DNA from: Afipia clevelandensis ATCC 49720
Lineage (GTDB): Bacteria; Pseudomonadota; Alphaproteobacteria; Rhizobiales; Xanthobacteraceae
Assembly (NCBI RefSeq): GCF_000336555.1
Contig: NZ_KB375281.1
Location: 248,001 to 312,000 of the forward strand
DNA: 64,000 nucleotides
Direction of reading: 5' to 3'
Shown here: one piece after another, positions 17,871 through 27,051 of the stretch
Position numbering within the stretch: the first letter of the stretch is position 1
Layout: the number at the start of each line of letters is the position of its first letter
The notes under the pieces: generated by a model
Databases searched by the model: none
What the model was told of the DNA's origin: nothing
The model's input: the letters and a program-made list of their open reading frames with translations, nothing else
Position numbers and translations under genes: made by a program

Positions 17871-19595
17871 ATGACCAAAGGTCTCAAGAAGGGGCTGACC
17901 AGTTACGGCGATCCGGGATTTTCGCTGTTCCTGCGCAAGGCCTTCATCAAGGCGATGGGCTATTCCGACGACGCGCTGGAGCGCCCCATCGTCGGCATTA
18001 CCAACACCTACAGCGACTACAATCCCTGCCACGGCAACGTCCCGCAGCTCATCGAGGCGGTGAAGCGCGGCGTGATGCTGGCGGGCGCGATGCCGATGGT
18101 GTTTCCGACCATCTCCATCGCCGAGAGCTTTTCGTATCCAACCTCGATGTATCTGCGCAACCTGATGGCGATGGATACCGAGGAGATGATCCGCGCCCAG
18201 CCGATGGACGCGATTGTCGTGATCGGTGGCTGTGACAAGACGCTGCCCGCGCAGATCATGGCCGCTGTCAGCGCCGATTTGCCAACGGTCGTCATTCCGG
18301 TGGGGCCAATGGTCGTTGGCCATCACAAGGGCGAAGTGCTCGGCGCCTGCACGGATTGCCGCCGGATGTGGGGCAAGTATCGCGCGGGTGAGATTGACGC
18401 GCAGGAGATCGAGGCGGTCAATGGCCGGCTCGCGCCGTCGGTCGGCACCTGCATGGTGATGGGTACGGCCAGCACGATGGCCTGTGTCACCGAAGCGCTG
18501 GGCCTGTCGCTGCCGATGAGCGCGACCATTCCAGCACCGCATTCCGAGCGCGTGCGTTCCGCCGAGCATAGCGGCAAGCGCGCCGCCGAAATGGCTGTGA
18601 CCGGCGGCCCGCGCCCGAGCGAGTTGCTGACGCCTGCCGCGTTCCGCAATGCGCAGGTGGTGCTGCAGGCCATCGGCGGCTCGACCAACGGGCTGATCCA
18701 TCTGACGGCCATCGCAAATCGCACACCGCATCGCATCGACCTCGAGGCTTTCGACAAGCTCGGGCGTGAAGTGCCGGTGCTGATCGACCTGAAGCCGTCC
18801 GGTGCGCATTACATGGAGCATTTCCATCACGCGGGCGGCGTGCCCAAGCTGATGAAGGAACTCGGCGATCTGATGGATCTCGATCAGAAATCCATCACGG
18901 GGCAGACGCTGCGCGAGATCGTCGCCCATGCGGAGGAGGTGCCGGGACAGGATGCCATCCGCCCGCGCAACAATCCGATCAATCGCGAAGGCGCGATGGC
19001 TGTCCTCCACGGCAATCTAGCGCCGCGCGGCGCAGTCATCAAACAGTCAGCCGCGACCGCGAAATTGCTGCAACATACTGGCCGGGCAATTGTGTTCGAG
19101 TCGGTCGAGGACATGACGCAGCGCGTCGACGATCCGAATCTGGATGTCACGGCGAACGATGTGCTGGTGCTGCGCAATGCGGGACCCAAGGGCGCGCCAG
19201 GCATGCCGGAGGCAGGCTATCTGCCGATCCCGCAAAAACTGCTTCGCGCCGGTGTGAAGGACATGGTGCGGATTTCCGATGCGCGCATGAGCGGCACCGC
19301 GTTCGGAACCATCGTGCTGCATATCACGCCGGAATCGGCCGTCGGAGGCCCGCTGGCGCTGGTTCAGACCGGCGACATGATCCGGCTGGATGTTTCAAAA
19401 CGGCGCATCGACCTGCTGGTTGACGAGGTCGAACTCACGCTGCGCCAGCGGGCACTGCCAAAACCGCACACACCCGAATGGGCCGCGCGCGGCTATGCCC
19501 ATCTCTTTCATGAAACCATCACGCAGGCGGACCAAGGCTGTGATTTTGATTTCATGGGGCGCGACGGTGCCGCTGGACATCAAGGGAAAATCTGA
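17871..19595 (+). CDS. IlvD/Edd family dehydratase
   Basis: A 574-residue iron-sulfur dehydratase of the IlvD/Edd family, which removes water from dihydroxy acids or aldonates to give 2-keto-3-deoxy acids. The cluster-binding cysteines are in NPCHGN, IGGCDKTLPA and VGTCMVMGTASTM; the C-terminal ARMSGTAFGT loop is also typical. The ATG at 17871 follows GGAAAGAC; an upstream GTG at 17838 has no ribosome-binding site. The sequence resembles aldonate dehydratases more than the amino acid biosynthetic IlvD, and the neighbours support a catabolic role. Confidence 0.87.
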   Translation: MTKGLKKGLTSYGDPGFSLFLRKAFIKAMGYSDDALERPIVGITNTYSDYNPCHGNVPQLIEAVKRGVMLAGAMPMVFPTISIAESFSYPTSMYLRNLMAMDTEEMIRAQPMDAIVVIGGCDKTLPAQIMAAVSADLPTVVIPVGPMVVGHHKGEVLGACTDCRRMWGKYRAGEIDAQEIEAVNGRLAPSVGTCMVMGTASTMACVTEALGLSLPMSATIPAPHSERVRSAEHSGKRAAEMAVTGGPRPSELLTPAAFRNAQVVLQAIGGSTNGLIHLTAIANRTPHRIDLEAFDKLGREVPVLIDLKPSGAHYMEHFHHAGGVPKLMKELGDLMDLDQKSITGQTLREIVAHAEEVPGQDAIRPRNNPINREGAMAVLHGNLAPRGAVIKQSAATAKLLQHTGRAIVFESVEDMTQRVDDPNLDVTANDVLVLRNAGPKGAPGMPEAGYLPIPQKLLRAGVKDMVRISDARMSGTAFGTIVLHITPESAVGGPLALVQTGDMIRLDVSKRRIDLLVDEVELTLRQRALPKPHTPEWAARGYAHLFHETITQADQGCDFDFMGRDGAAGHQGKI

Positions 19596-19634
19596 CAAAG
19601 ATCGCGCGTTCGTTTTCTTCTGACGGAGGCGTGA

Positions 19635-20951
19635 ATGAGCACCGTGGCGTTGACGGCAGAGGAACACGCGGATCGCCGTCGCCGGATCTGGGCTATTGTC
19701 GGAAGTTCGTCCGGAAATCTGGTCGAGTGGTACGACTTCTACGCCTACGCCTTCACGGCGCTTTACTTCGCCCATGCGTTTTTTCCGGCTGGCAACCAGA
19801 CCACGCAGTTGCTTCAGACCGCGGCGGTGTTTGCTATCGGCTTCCTGATGCGGCCCATTGGCGGCTATATCTTCGGCACCATCGCCGACAGATATGGCCG
19901 CAAGACATCCATGGTCACGTCCATCCTGATGATGTGCGGCGGCTCGCTCGCCATCGGACTGCTGCCCACCCATGAGACCATCGGCGTCGCCGCGCCGATC
20001 CTGCTGCTGCTGGCACGCATGGTGCAGGGACTTTCGGTCGGCGGCGAATACGGCACGACGGCGACCTACATGAGCGAGGTTTCGCTTCCCGGAAAACGCG
20101 GGTTCTATGCCTCGTTCCAGTATGTCACACTGATCGGCGGCCAGTTGCTCGCGTCGCTTGTCGTGCTGGTCGTCCAGCTCTCACTGACGGATGCGGAGTT
20201 GCGAGCGTGGGGCTGGCGCATTCCGTTCCTGATCGGCGCACTCTGCGCCATTGTCGCGCTGTATCTGCGGATGTCGCTTCATGAAACGTCATCGGCGAAA
20301 AGCCGCTCGCGGGAGGGTGCGGGCACGCTGCGCAATGTCTTTACGCATCATCTCAAGCCGTTCCTGTTGGTGCTCGGCTATACGGCAGGCGGATCACTGA
20401 TTTTCTACACGTTCACGACCTACATGCAGAAGTATCTGGTCAACACCGCGCATATGGATCACCGCACGGTAAATGTCGTCATGAGCGCGGTGCTGTTTAC
20501 TTACATGATCATGCAGCCGCCGTTCGGCGCGCTGTCGGACCGGATCGGGCGCCGTACCCAGATGCGCCTGTTCGGCCTGCTGACGGTCCTGACCGTCGTT
20601 CCGTTGATGCAGGCGATCGGTAGCGTGAAAAGTCCGTACATCGCCTATGTGCTCATTGTCGCCGCGCTGGCGATTGTGTCACTCTACACCTCGATCAGCG
20701 GTGTTGTGAAAGCGGAGATGTTCCCGCCGGAGGTGAGGGCGCTCAGTGTCGGCTTCGCCTACGCCATCGCCAATGCAGGGTTCGGCGGCACGGCCGAATA
20801 CGTCGCACTATGGTTCAAGGATCACGGGATCGAATCGGATTTCTTCTGGTACGTGACGGTGATGTGCGCTCTTGCGTTGCTCGCGGCGATCCTGATGCCC
20901 GACCCCAAGGTGAAGGGGTATTTGCATGGACACGAGTCCGATCCGGATTAG
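19635..20951 (+). CDS. MHS family major facilitator permease (KgtP/ProP-like)
   Basis: A 438-residue, 12-helix major facilitator of the metabolite:H+ symporter family. Motifs are [14 protein letters not shown] near residue 28, [18 protein letters not shown] near 77 and a second-half loop DRIGRRTQ near 300. These permeases usually import di- or tricarboxylates, such as 2-oxoglutarate, with protons. It closes the plus-strand catabolic run and could give the same pathway a second uptake route. Confidence 0.88.
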   Translation: MSTVALTAEEHADRRRRIWAIVGSSSGNLVEWYDFYAYAFTALYFAHAFFPAGNQTTQLLQTAAVFAIGFLMRPIGGYIFGTIADRYGRKTSMVTSILMMCGGSLAIGLLPTHETIGVAAPILLLLARMVQGLSVGGEYGTTATYMSEVSLPGKRGFYASFQYVTLIGGQLLASLVVLVVQLSLTDAELRAWGWRIPFLIGALCAIVALYLRMSLHETSSAKSRSREGAGTLRNVFTHHLKPFLLVLGYTAGGSLIFYTFTTYMQKYLVNTAHMDHRTVNVVMSAVLFTYMIMQPPFGALSDRIGRRTQMRLFGLLTVLTVVPLMQAIGSVKSPYIAYVLIVAALAIVSLYTSISGVVKAEMFPPEVRALSVGFAYAIANAGFGGTAEYVALWFKDHGIESDFFWYVTVMCALALLAAILMPDPKVKGYLHGHESDPD

Positions 20952-20967
20952 GTTAGGACACAGCGTG

Positions 20968-21072
20968 CCGTCACCCTGAGGTGCCGAAGCAAAGCGGAGG
21001 CCTCGAAGGGCGACGGCGATCCTTGCGCGTCATCCTTCGAGGCTCGCAAGCGCTCGCACCTCAGGATGACGG
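20968..21072. repeat. Palindromic intergenic repeat, family C (copy 1)
   Basis: CCGTCACCCTGAGGTGC at the left pairs with GCACCTCAGGATGACGG at the right (one mismatch), with inner GGCCTCGAAGG and CCTTCGAGG blocks also pairing. It lies between convergent genes (MHS permease and SDR). A degenerate second copy is at 30475-30573. Confidence 0.8.
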
Positions 21073-21078
21073 ACATCC

Positions 21079-21819
21079 TCAGTAGGTCGCGCGGCCGCCG
21101 GAAATGTCGAACACCGCGCCGGTGGTGTAGAGGCATTCTTCCGACGCCATCCATGCGACAAGCGACGCCAGCTCCTCCACTTTCAAAAAGCGTCCGCGCG
21201 GAATTTTCGACAGCATGAAGTCGATGTGCTGCTGGGTCATCTGGTCGAAAATCGCGGTCTTGGCTGCCGCCGGAGTCACGGCGTTGACCGCAATGTCGGT
21301 GCCCGCCAGTTCCTTGCCGAGCGATTTGGTCAGTGCAATCACACCGGCCTTTGAGGCCGAATAGTGCGAGGCGTTGGGGTTGCCTTCCTTGCCCGCGATG
21401 GAAGCGATGTTGATGATGCGTCCATAATTGTTCTTCATCATTCCGGGCACGACGGCCTTGCAGCAGATAAAGGGGCCGTCGAGGTTGATCTTCATCACCT
21501 GTCGCCACTCATCGTAGGACAGGTCGGCGACGGTCTTGTTCACGCCCGCGATGCCGGCGTTGTTGACCAGGATGTCGATCCGGCCGAAAGCCTTCAGCGT
21601 CGCGTCTTTCGCAGCTTCGACCGCAGCCGGATCGGTGACATCGACTTTCAGAACGCTCACCGCCGGGCCGATCTCTTTCGCTGTTTTATCCGCCAGTGCC
21701 TGATCGAAATCCCAGATCGCGACCTTCGCGCCGGAAGCCACGAAGCGTTCGGTGATGGCGCGGCCAAAGCCCTGCGCGCCTCCGGTGACGATGGCGAACC
21801 GTCCGTTGAGGTCGATCAT
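21079..21819 (-). CDS. SDR family NAD(P)-dependent oxidoreductase (3-oxoacyl-ACP reductase-like)
   Basis: A 246-residue classical short-chain dehydrogenase. It has the TGGAQGFG cofactor loop near residue 13, NNAG near 89, and the catalytic YSASK near 155. The ATG at 21819 gives MIDLNGRFAIVTGG. A TTG six bases upstream (21825) has better spacing to AGGAG and could be the true start. It ends the minus-strand arm of the LacI-type regulon, so it probably oxidises a sugar, sugar acid or 2-keto-3-deoxy acid. The exact substrate is unknown. Confidence 0.88.
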   Translation of the reverse strand: MIDLNGRFAIVTGGAQGFGRAITERFVASGAKVAIWDFDQALADKTAKEIGPAVSVLKVDVTDPAAVEAAKDATLKAFGRIDILVNNAGIAGVNKTVADLSYDEWRQVMKINLDGPFICCKAVVPGMMKNNYGRIINIASIAGKEGNPNASHYSASKAGVIALTKSLGKELAGTDIAVNAVTPAAAKTAIFDQMTQQHIDFMLSKIPRGRFLKVEELASLVAWMASEECLYTTGAVFDISGGRATY

Positions 21820-21855
21820 GTTCAAGGCGTGTCTCCTGATTGTTGTCATTGGCGC

Positions 21856-21981
21856 TTTTTCACCTCTCCCCGTTTACGGGGAGAGTCGGCGCGCAGCGCC
21901 GGGTGAGGGGCGAGCGTGCAATCCTTGGTGAAGGTTGCCCCTCACCCCCACCCTCTCCCCGCGAGCGGGGAGAGGGAGAAG
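21856..21981. repeat. Palindromic intergenic repeat, family A (copy 2)
   Basis: Two CTCTCCCCG-type hairpins at either end and inner GGTGAGGGGC / GCCCCTCACC blocks form a long imperfect stem. It sits between the two SDR genes of the minus-strand arm, so it could lower expression of the distal one. Confidence 0.85.
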
Positions 21982-21983
21982 TT

Positions 21984-22718
21984 TCACAACGTCCAGCCGC
22001 CGTCGATGATATGAGCCACGCCGGTGGTGAAGGCGCTCTCATCGCTGGCGAGATAAACCGCGAGCGCCGCGATTTCCTCAGCGGTGCCGAGCCGTCCCAT
22101 CGGCTGACGGCTGACGAACATGTCGCGTCCGCCCGCCCCGAGGGCCGCTGCCCGCCCGAGCATCGAGGGTGTTTCGATGGTGCCGGGGCAGATGGCGTTG
22201 CAGCGGATGCCCTTGGTGATGAAGTCCACCGCGACCGCGCGGGTCAGGGCGGCGACAGCGGCCTTCGTCGCACTGTAGACGTAGCGGTTGGGGGCTGCCT
22301 TGAATACGCCGGCAGCGGAGGAAATGTTGACGATCGAGCCGCCGCCGCCCTCCAGCATCAAAGGCAGAAACGCCTTGATAGTCCGATGCATGGACTTGAC
22401 GTTGAGGTCGAACGAAAAGTCCCAGTCGGCATCGGAGCAGTCCAGCACGGTGCCGTTGTGAACGAAACCTGCGGCGTTGAGCAGGATGTCCACCTTGCCG
22501 ACCTTCTTCGCCATCGCCTCGACTGCGGCGGTGTCGCGGACATCGAGTTTGTGAATGTCCGCCACGCTTTCCTTCTTCAGTGAAGCCAGCCCGGCTTCGT
22601 CGATGTCGGTTGCAATCACGGTTGCGCCTTCGCGGGTGAAGGCGAGGGCACAAGCGCGGCCTATGCCGGCTGCGCCTGCGGTGATAAAGGCACGCTTGCC
22701 TTTCAGTCGGTCAGCCAT
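21984..22718 (-). CDS. SDR family oxidoreductase (2-keto-3-deoxy-fuconate dehydrogenase-like)
   Basis: A 244-residue short-chain dehydrogenase with TAGAAGIG near residue 13, NAAG near 82 and catalytic YSATK near 146. The overall pattern (ICPGTIETPSM, SRQPMGRLG, HIIDGGWTL at the C-terminus) is close to 2-keto-3-deoxy-L-fuconate dehydrogenase and BDH2-type enzymes. It begins 14 bases after the aldonate dehydratase, so it plausibly oxidises the dehydratase product or a related sugar acid. The substrate assignment is inference from neighbourhood and family resemblance. Confidence 0.88.
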   Translation of the reverse strand: MADRLKGKRAFITAGAAGIGRACALAFTREGATVIATDIDEAGLASLKKESVADIHKLDVRDTAAVEAMAKKVGKVDILLNAAGFVHNGTVLDCSDADWDFSFDLNVKSMHRTIKAFLPLMLEGGGGSIVNISSAAGVFKAAPNRYVYSATKAAVAALTRAVAVDFITKGIRCNAICPGTIETPSMLGRAAALGAGGRDMFVSRQPMGRLGTAEEIAALAVYLASDESAFTTGVAHIIDGGWTL

Positions 22719-22732
22719 GTCAAAGCCCTGCG

Positions 22733-24553
22733 TTAGTGGTTATCGCGCGCGACGCCGATGGTGCCGGCGATGTTGCGATAACGGGTCGCGAGTTCGAGGC
22801 ATGCTCCGGTCGATTGCTGGCCCACCGTGTCGCGATAAAGCTCCTGCCACGGCGTCTGGTTCTTCGGATAGGGGAAGCCGCCCTTCGCCATCAAATCGGC
22901 ATGACGCTGCTTCACCTCGGCATCTGAAATCAGGATGTTGGCCTCGCCCTTGTTGAGGTCGATGCGCACCCGGTCGCCGGTTCGCAGAATCGCGAGTCCG
23001 CCGTTGGCGGCGGCTTCCGGCGAAGCGTTCAGGATCGACGGCGATCCCGACGTGCCGGACTGGCGGCCGTCGCCGATGCAGGGCAGCGACGTTATGCCTT
23101 TCTTGATGAGGGCAGCGGGCGGCTGCATGTTCACCACTTCCGCGCCACCGGGATAACCGATCGGACCGACGCCGCGCACGAACAGCATGCAGTGCTCATC
23201 GATCTTCAGGGATTCGTCGTCAATGCGGTGGTGATAATCCTCCGGTCCCTCGAACACGATGGCGCGGCCTTCGAATGCGTCCGGATCCTTCGGGTTGGAG
23301 AGGTAGCGGTCGCGGAATTCCTTCGAGATCACGCTGGTCTTCATGATCGCCGAATCGAACAGATTGCCGCGCAGCACGATAAAGCCTGCATCCTTCACCA
23401 GCGGCTTGTCGTAGGTGCGGATCACATCGCTGTCGGGCGCGGCAGCGCTCTTGCAGTTCTCGCCCATGGTCTTGCCATTGACGGTGAGCGCATCCTCGTG
23501 AATGCGCTTGTGCTTCATCAGTTCGCGTACCACGGCAGGGACGCCGCCGGCGCGGTGATATTCTTCGCCAAGATAGAAACCCGCCGGCTGCATGTTGACC
23601 AGCAGCGGGACGTCATGGCCGAATTTCTGCCAGTCCTCGATGGTCAGGTCGACACCGATATGGCGGGCCAGCGCGTTGATGTGGATCGGCGCGTTGGTCG
23701 AGCCGCCGATGGCCGAGTTGACCACGATGCAGTTCTCGAAGGCCTTTCGCGTCAGGAAGTCGGACGGCTTGAGGTCTTCCCACACCATCTCCACGGCGCG
23801 CTTGCCGGTTTCATATGCGATCTGGCCGCGTTCGCGGTAAGGCGCGGGGATCGCGGCGCAGCCAGGCAGCGAGAAGCCGAGGGCTTCCGCCAGCGAATTC
23901 ATGGTCGAGGCGGTGCCCATGGTGTTGCAGTGCCCGACGGATGGCGCGCTTGACGCCACGATATCCATAAATTCGTCGTAGTCGATCTTGCCAGCGGCCA
24001 TTTCCTCGCGCGATTTCCACACCACGGTGCCGGAGCCGGTGCGTTCGCCATTGAACCAGCCGTTCAGCATCGGTCCGCCCGACAGCACGATCGCCGGAAT
24101 GTTGACGGTCGCCGCCGCCATCATGCAGGCCGGGGTGGTCTTGTCGCAGCCGGTGGTCAGCACCACGCCGTCCAGCGGATAACCGAACAGGATCTCGACC
24201 AGGCCAAGGTAGGCGAGGTTGCGGTCCAGCGCGGCGGTCGGGCGCTTGCCGGTTTCCTGAATCGGATGGGTCGGAAATTCCATCGCGATGCCGCCGGCTT
24301 CGCGAATGCCTTCGCGGACGCGCTGCGCCAGTTCGATGTGATGCCGGTTGCAGGGCGACAGATCGTTGCCGGTTTGCGCGATCCCGATGATCGGCTTGCC
24401 GGACTGCAGCTCCTTGCGCGTGAGGCCGTAGTTCAGATAGCGCTCCAGATACAGCGCCGTCATGCCAGGATTGTCGGGATTATCGAACCACAATTGAGAA
24501 CGGAGCTTGCGGCGAGCGCCGCTCTGCGTGTTGTCGTTGGCGTTTTTTGTCAT
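22733..24553 (-). CDS. IlvD/Edd family aldonate dehydratase (L-arabinonate dehydratase-like)
   Basis: A 606-residue iron-sulfur dehydratase. Cysteines in LSPCNRHH (near residue 67), [13 protein letters not shown] (near 136) and [13 protein letters not shown] (near 207) are the cluster ligands of the family. The N-terminal [21 protein letters not shown] is characteristic of the L-arabinonate / D-xylonate / L-fuconate dehydratase branch. The ATG at 24553 follows GGGAGAG. It is first in the minus-strand arm of a LacI-type regulon, with an operator-like palindrome 66 bases upstream. Confidence 0.9.
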   Translation of the reverse strand: MTKNANDNTQSGARRKLRSQLWFDNPDNPGMTALYLERYLNYGLTRKELQSGKPIIGIAQTGNDLSPCNRHHIELAQRVREGIREAGGIAMEFPTHPIQETGKRPTAALDRNLAYLGLVEILFGYPLDGVVLTTGCDKTTPACMMAAATVNIPAIVLSGGPMLNGWFNGERTGSGTVVWKSREEMAAGKIDYDEFMDIVASSAPSVGHCNTMGTASTMNSLAEALGFSLPGCAAIPAPYRERGQIAYETGKRAVEMVWEDLKPSDFLTRKAFENCIVVNSAIGGSTNAPIHINALARHIGVDLTIEDWQKFGHDVPLLVNMQPAGFYLGEEYHRAGGVPAVVRELMKHKRIHEDALTVNGKTMGENCKSAAAPDSDVIRTYDKPLVKDAGFIVLRGNLFDSAIMKTSVISKEFRDRYLSNPKDPDAFEGRAIVFEGPEDYHHRIDDESLKIDEHCMLFVRGVGPIGYPGGAEVVNMQPPAALIKKGITSLPCIGDGRQSGTSGSPSILNASPEAAANGGLAILRTGDRVRIDLNKGEANILISDAEVKQRHADLMAKGGFPYPKNQTPWQELYRDTVGQQSTGACLELATRYRNIAGTIGVARDNH

Positions 24554-24618
24554 TGCTCTCTCCCGCACCGCACCTTCGGGCTGTTATGTCGTCATTTCGA
24601 CCTTAAGCCAGCAAAAAA

Positions 24619-24633
24619 GACAGCGCTACCATT
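24619..24633 (-). promoter_or_regulatory. LacI-type operator upstream of the dehydratase arm
   Basis: GACAGCGCTACCATT contains the AGCGCT core with a central CG pair, the form of a LacI-family operator, flanked by runs of A and T. The 13-base string GACAGCGCTACCA recurs exactly at 25740-25752 in front of the transporter arm on the other side of lacI. Two identical copies bracketing the regulator gene make binding by the encoded LacI protein likely. Confidence 0.7.
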
Positions 24634-24664
24634 TTTTTGCCGCACGAATTCGATGTCGTCGCAA

Positions 24665-25696
24665 TCAGTTTCCGCGCGCCATTGAACTTTGCCGGACCAT
24701 CAGTTCAAACCCGAGATCGACGACCGGCTCCGAGGGGCGCTCTCCTTCGATTGCGGAGGTCAGCATTGTGACTGCTCTTTTCCCCATTTCGTAGCGATTG
24801 GTGCGCACGCTCGTCAGAGGCGGGACCGTCGACGCCATGAATTCCAGATCGTTGAAGCCCACAATCGCCATCTTGTCGGGAACTGGAATGTGGCGGCGTT
24901 GGCACTCGAACAGAACGCCCAGCGCGAGGTCGTCATTGACACAGAAAACGGCGTCGATATCCGGCGCGCTGGCGAGGAGGTCGGCGAACAGCGTGCCGCC
25001 GCGCGTCACGGCTGTCGGCACGGGCGTGGTCAGCAGCAAGCGCTGATCGAACAGCCCGGCCGCCTTCATTGCATCGCGGTAGCCTTCGAGTCTGCGCTGC
25101 ACGCGCGGGTCCATGCGCGCGCCGAGAAATCCGATGCGTTTGTAGCCTTGCGCAATAAGATGCGAAATCGCTGCAAAAGCAGCGTCATAATGCGAAAATC
25201 CGACCATCATGTCGACCGGGTCGGGACCGGTTTCCATGATCTGAACGATGGGGCAGTTCATCGCCTCCATCACCAAACGTGATTCCGGGGTTTGATTGAT
25301 CCCGGTCACGATCATGCCGGCCGGCATCTGAGCCTGGAATAGACGCAACAGTTTCTCTTCCTGAAGGATGCTGTAGCGCGTGTTCACGAACTGGATGCTG
25401 TAACGGCTGCCTTCCGAGGCATCGTAGATGCCGCGCAACACGTCGGAGAACACATTGTTGGTCAGTGACGGGATCAGGACACCGATGACTTCGGTGCGGT
25501 GCGAAGCAAGAGCGCGCGCCGCGAGATTGGGCACGTAACCAAGTTCTTTCGCCGCGCTTGCCACGCGCTCGCGTTTGCCGATCGAAAGCGCTTCCGGGTT
25601 TCGGAAAAATCGCGATGCCGTGATCTGGCTCACGCCCGCCAACTTGGCGACCTCGGTGAGGCGGATTTTGCCAGACTTCGCGCGTTTCCGTGCCAT
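24665..25696 (-). CDS. LacI family transcriptional regulator
   Basis: A 343-residue LacI/GalR regulator. The N-terminal helix-turn-helix LTEVAKLAGVSQITASRFFRNPEAL (residues 13-37, split by the hinge ALASHRTEVIG) is followed by a periplasmic-binding-type effector domain. The IGVLIPSLTNNVFSDVL stretch is typical. It separates the dehydratase/SDR arm from the ABC transporter arm, and identical operator-like sequences lie on each side. The recognition helix AGVSQITASRFF is GntR/IdnR-like, consistent with sugar-acid control. Confidence 0.92.
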   Translation of the reverse strand: MARKRAKSGKIRLTEVAKLAGVSQITASRFFRNPEALSIGKRERVASAAKELGYVPNLAARALASHRTEVIGVLIPSLTNNVFSDVLRGIYDASEGSRYSIQFVNTRYSILQEEKLLRLFQAQMPAGMIVTGINQTPESRLVMEAMNCPIVQIMETGPDPVDMMVGFSHYDAAFAAISHLIAQGYKRIGFLGARMDPRVQRRLEGYRDAMKAAGLFDQRLLLTTPVPTAVTRGGTLFADLLASAPDIDAVFCVNDDLALGVLFECQRRHIPVPDKMAIVGFNDLEFMASTVPPLTSVRTNRYEMGKRAVTMLTSAIEGERPSEPVVDLGFELMVRQSSMARGN

Positions 25697-25737
25697 GCCG
25701 CGCTCATATCACACGAAGTTCACCAATCAAAGAATTA

Positions 25738-25767
25738 TTGACAGCGCTACCAATCGATTGCTAATGA
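25738..25767 (+). promoter_or_regulatory. Promoter with overlapping LacI-type operator for the ABC transporter arm
   Basis: TTGACA at 25738-25743 and TAATGA at 25762-25767 are 18 bases apart, a good sigma-70-like promoter about 95 bases before ugpC. The operator GACAGCGCTACCA (25740-25752) overlaps the -35 box, so a bound repressor would block polymerase. The same 13 bases occur at 24619. Confidence 0.65.
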
Positions 25768-25861
25768 GGTTTAAACTGCGGACAATGCGCCACAAAGCAG
25801 AAAACAGAGCAGCGACGGCTTTCGCCGGACGACGCCGGGACGACAGAGGAGGAAAGACTGC

Positions 25862-26929
25862 ATGGCGTCTGTGCATATTCACGACGTGCGAAAATCGTTC
25901 GGCGGATTTGAGGTTCTGCACGGCGTGACCGTTCCGATCGAGGATGGCGAGTTCGTCGTTCTGGTCGGTCCTTCAGGATGCGGCAAGTCGACCCTGCTGC
26001 GGATGCTGGCAGGTCTGGAGCGGATCACGTCCGGTACGATTTCGATCGGGGACCGTGTGGTCAACGATGTTCAGCCCAAGGAGCGGGACATCGCCATGGT
26101 GTTCCAGAATTACGCGCTGTATCCGCATATGACCGTCGCCAAGAACATGGGCTTCTCGCTCAAGCTGCGGAACACGCCGCAGGCCGAGATCGACACGCAT
26201 GTGCGCCGGGCCGCTGACATCCTCGCGCTGACTCCCTTGCTGGAGCGCTATCCGCGTCAGCTCTCGGGCGGGCAGCGTCAGCGCGTCGCCATGGGCCGCG
26301 CGATAGTGCGCGATCCGCAAGTGTTCCTGTTCGACGAACCGCTGTCGAACCTGGACGCCAAGCTGCGCGTCGCGATGCGCACCGAGATCAAGGAGTTGCA
26401 TCAGCGGCTCAAGACCACGACCGTTTACGTGACCCACGACCAGATCGAAGCCATGACCATGGCCGACAAGATCGTCGTGATGCAGGACGGAATTGTCGAG
26501 CAGATGGGCTCGCCGCTCGAGCTGTACGATCATCCGGACAACAAGTTCGTCGCGGGTTTCATCGGCTCGCCGGCGATGAATTTTCTTGAAGGAAAGCTGG
26601 TGGGTAGCAACAGCCCGCATGTCGAGACGGCAAACGGCAGCAAGCTGCCGCTGATGGCATCGCGCACCGGGCTCGATGGCAAGCCGGTGGTCTACGGCAT
26701 TCGCCCGGAGCATCTGGAATTTGCTGACGATGGCATCGAAGCCGATGTCATTGTGGTGGAGCCGACGGGATCTGAAACCCAGATCGTCGCGCGCATTGGC
26801 CAGCAGGATTTGATCGCGGTCATTCGCGATCGCCGTCCGGTGAAGCCTGGTGACAAAATCCGGCTGCGGCCAAATCCGGCGGCAGCCCATGTCTTCGACA
26901 AGGAGAGCGGAAAGCGACTGATCAACTAG
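25862..26929 (+). CDS. ugpC: Sugar ABC transporter ATP-binding protein, UgpC/MalK type
   Basis: A 355-residue CUT1-family ATPase. Walker A is GPSGCGKST near residue 38, the Q-loop is MVFQNYALYPHMTV, the signature LSGGQRQRVAMGRAI and Walker B FLFDEPLSNLDAKLR. A C-terminal TOBE/regulatory domain (about 235-355, with GIRPEHLEF) is present, as in MalK and UgpC. It is the first gene of the plus-strand arm of the LacI regulon and is followed by the cognate binding protein and two permeases. The symbol is by homology only; the sugar is not known. Confidence 0.88.
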   Translation: MASVHIHDVRKSFGGFEVLHGVTVPIEDGEFVVLVGPSGCGKSTLLRMLAGLERITSGTISIGDRVVNDVQPKERDIAMVFQNYALYPHMTVAKNMGFSLKLRNTPQAEIDTHVRRAADILALTPLLERYPRQLSGGQRQRVAMGRAIVRDPQVFLFDEPLSNLDAKLRVAMRTEIKELHQRLKTTTVYVTHDQIEAMTMADKIVVMQDGIVEQMGSPLELYDHPDNKFVAGFIGSPAMNFLEGKLVGSNSPHVETANGSKLPLMASRTGLDGKPVVYGIRPEHLEFADDGIEADVIVVEPTGSETQIVARIGQQDLIAVIRDRRPVKPGDKIRLRPNPAAAHVFDKESGKRLIN

Positions 26930-26977
26930 GGCATGATCCCGAAAAGCGGGAACCGGTTTTCGGAAAAGATCATGCCC
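26929..26977. repeat. Palindromic intergenic repeat, family D
   Basis: GGGCATGATC at 26929 pairs with GATCATGCCC ending at 26977, and inner CCGAAAA and TTTTCGG also pair. It begins in the last base of the ugpC stop codon. The element is of a type widespread in rhizobial genomes. Confidence 0.85.
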
Positions 26978-27051
26978 AAATAAAAGCTGCCAAATCATTG
27001 CCAACAGCCGGCCAGACGAATCAAGAGCCGGTACAACAGGGAGATGAGATA

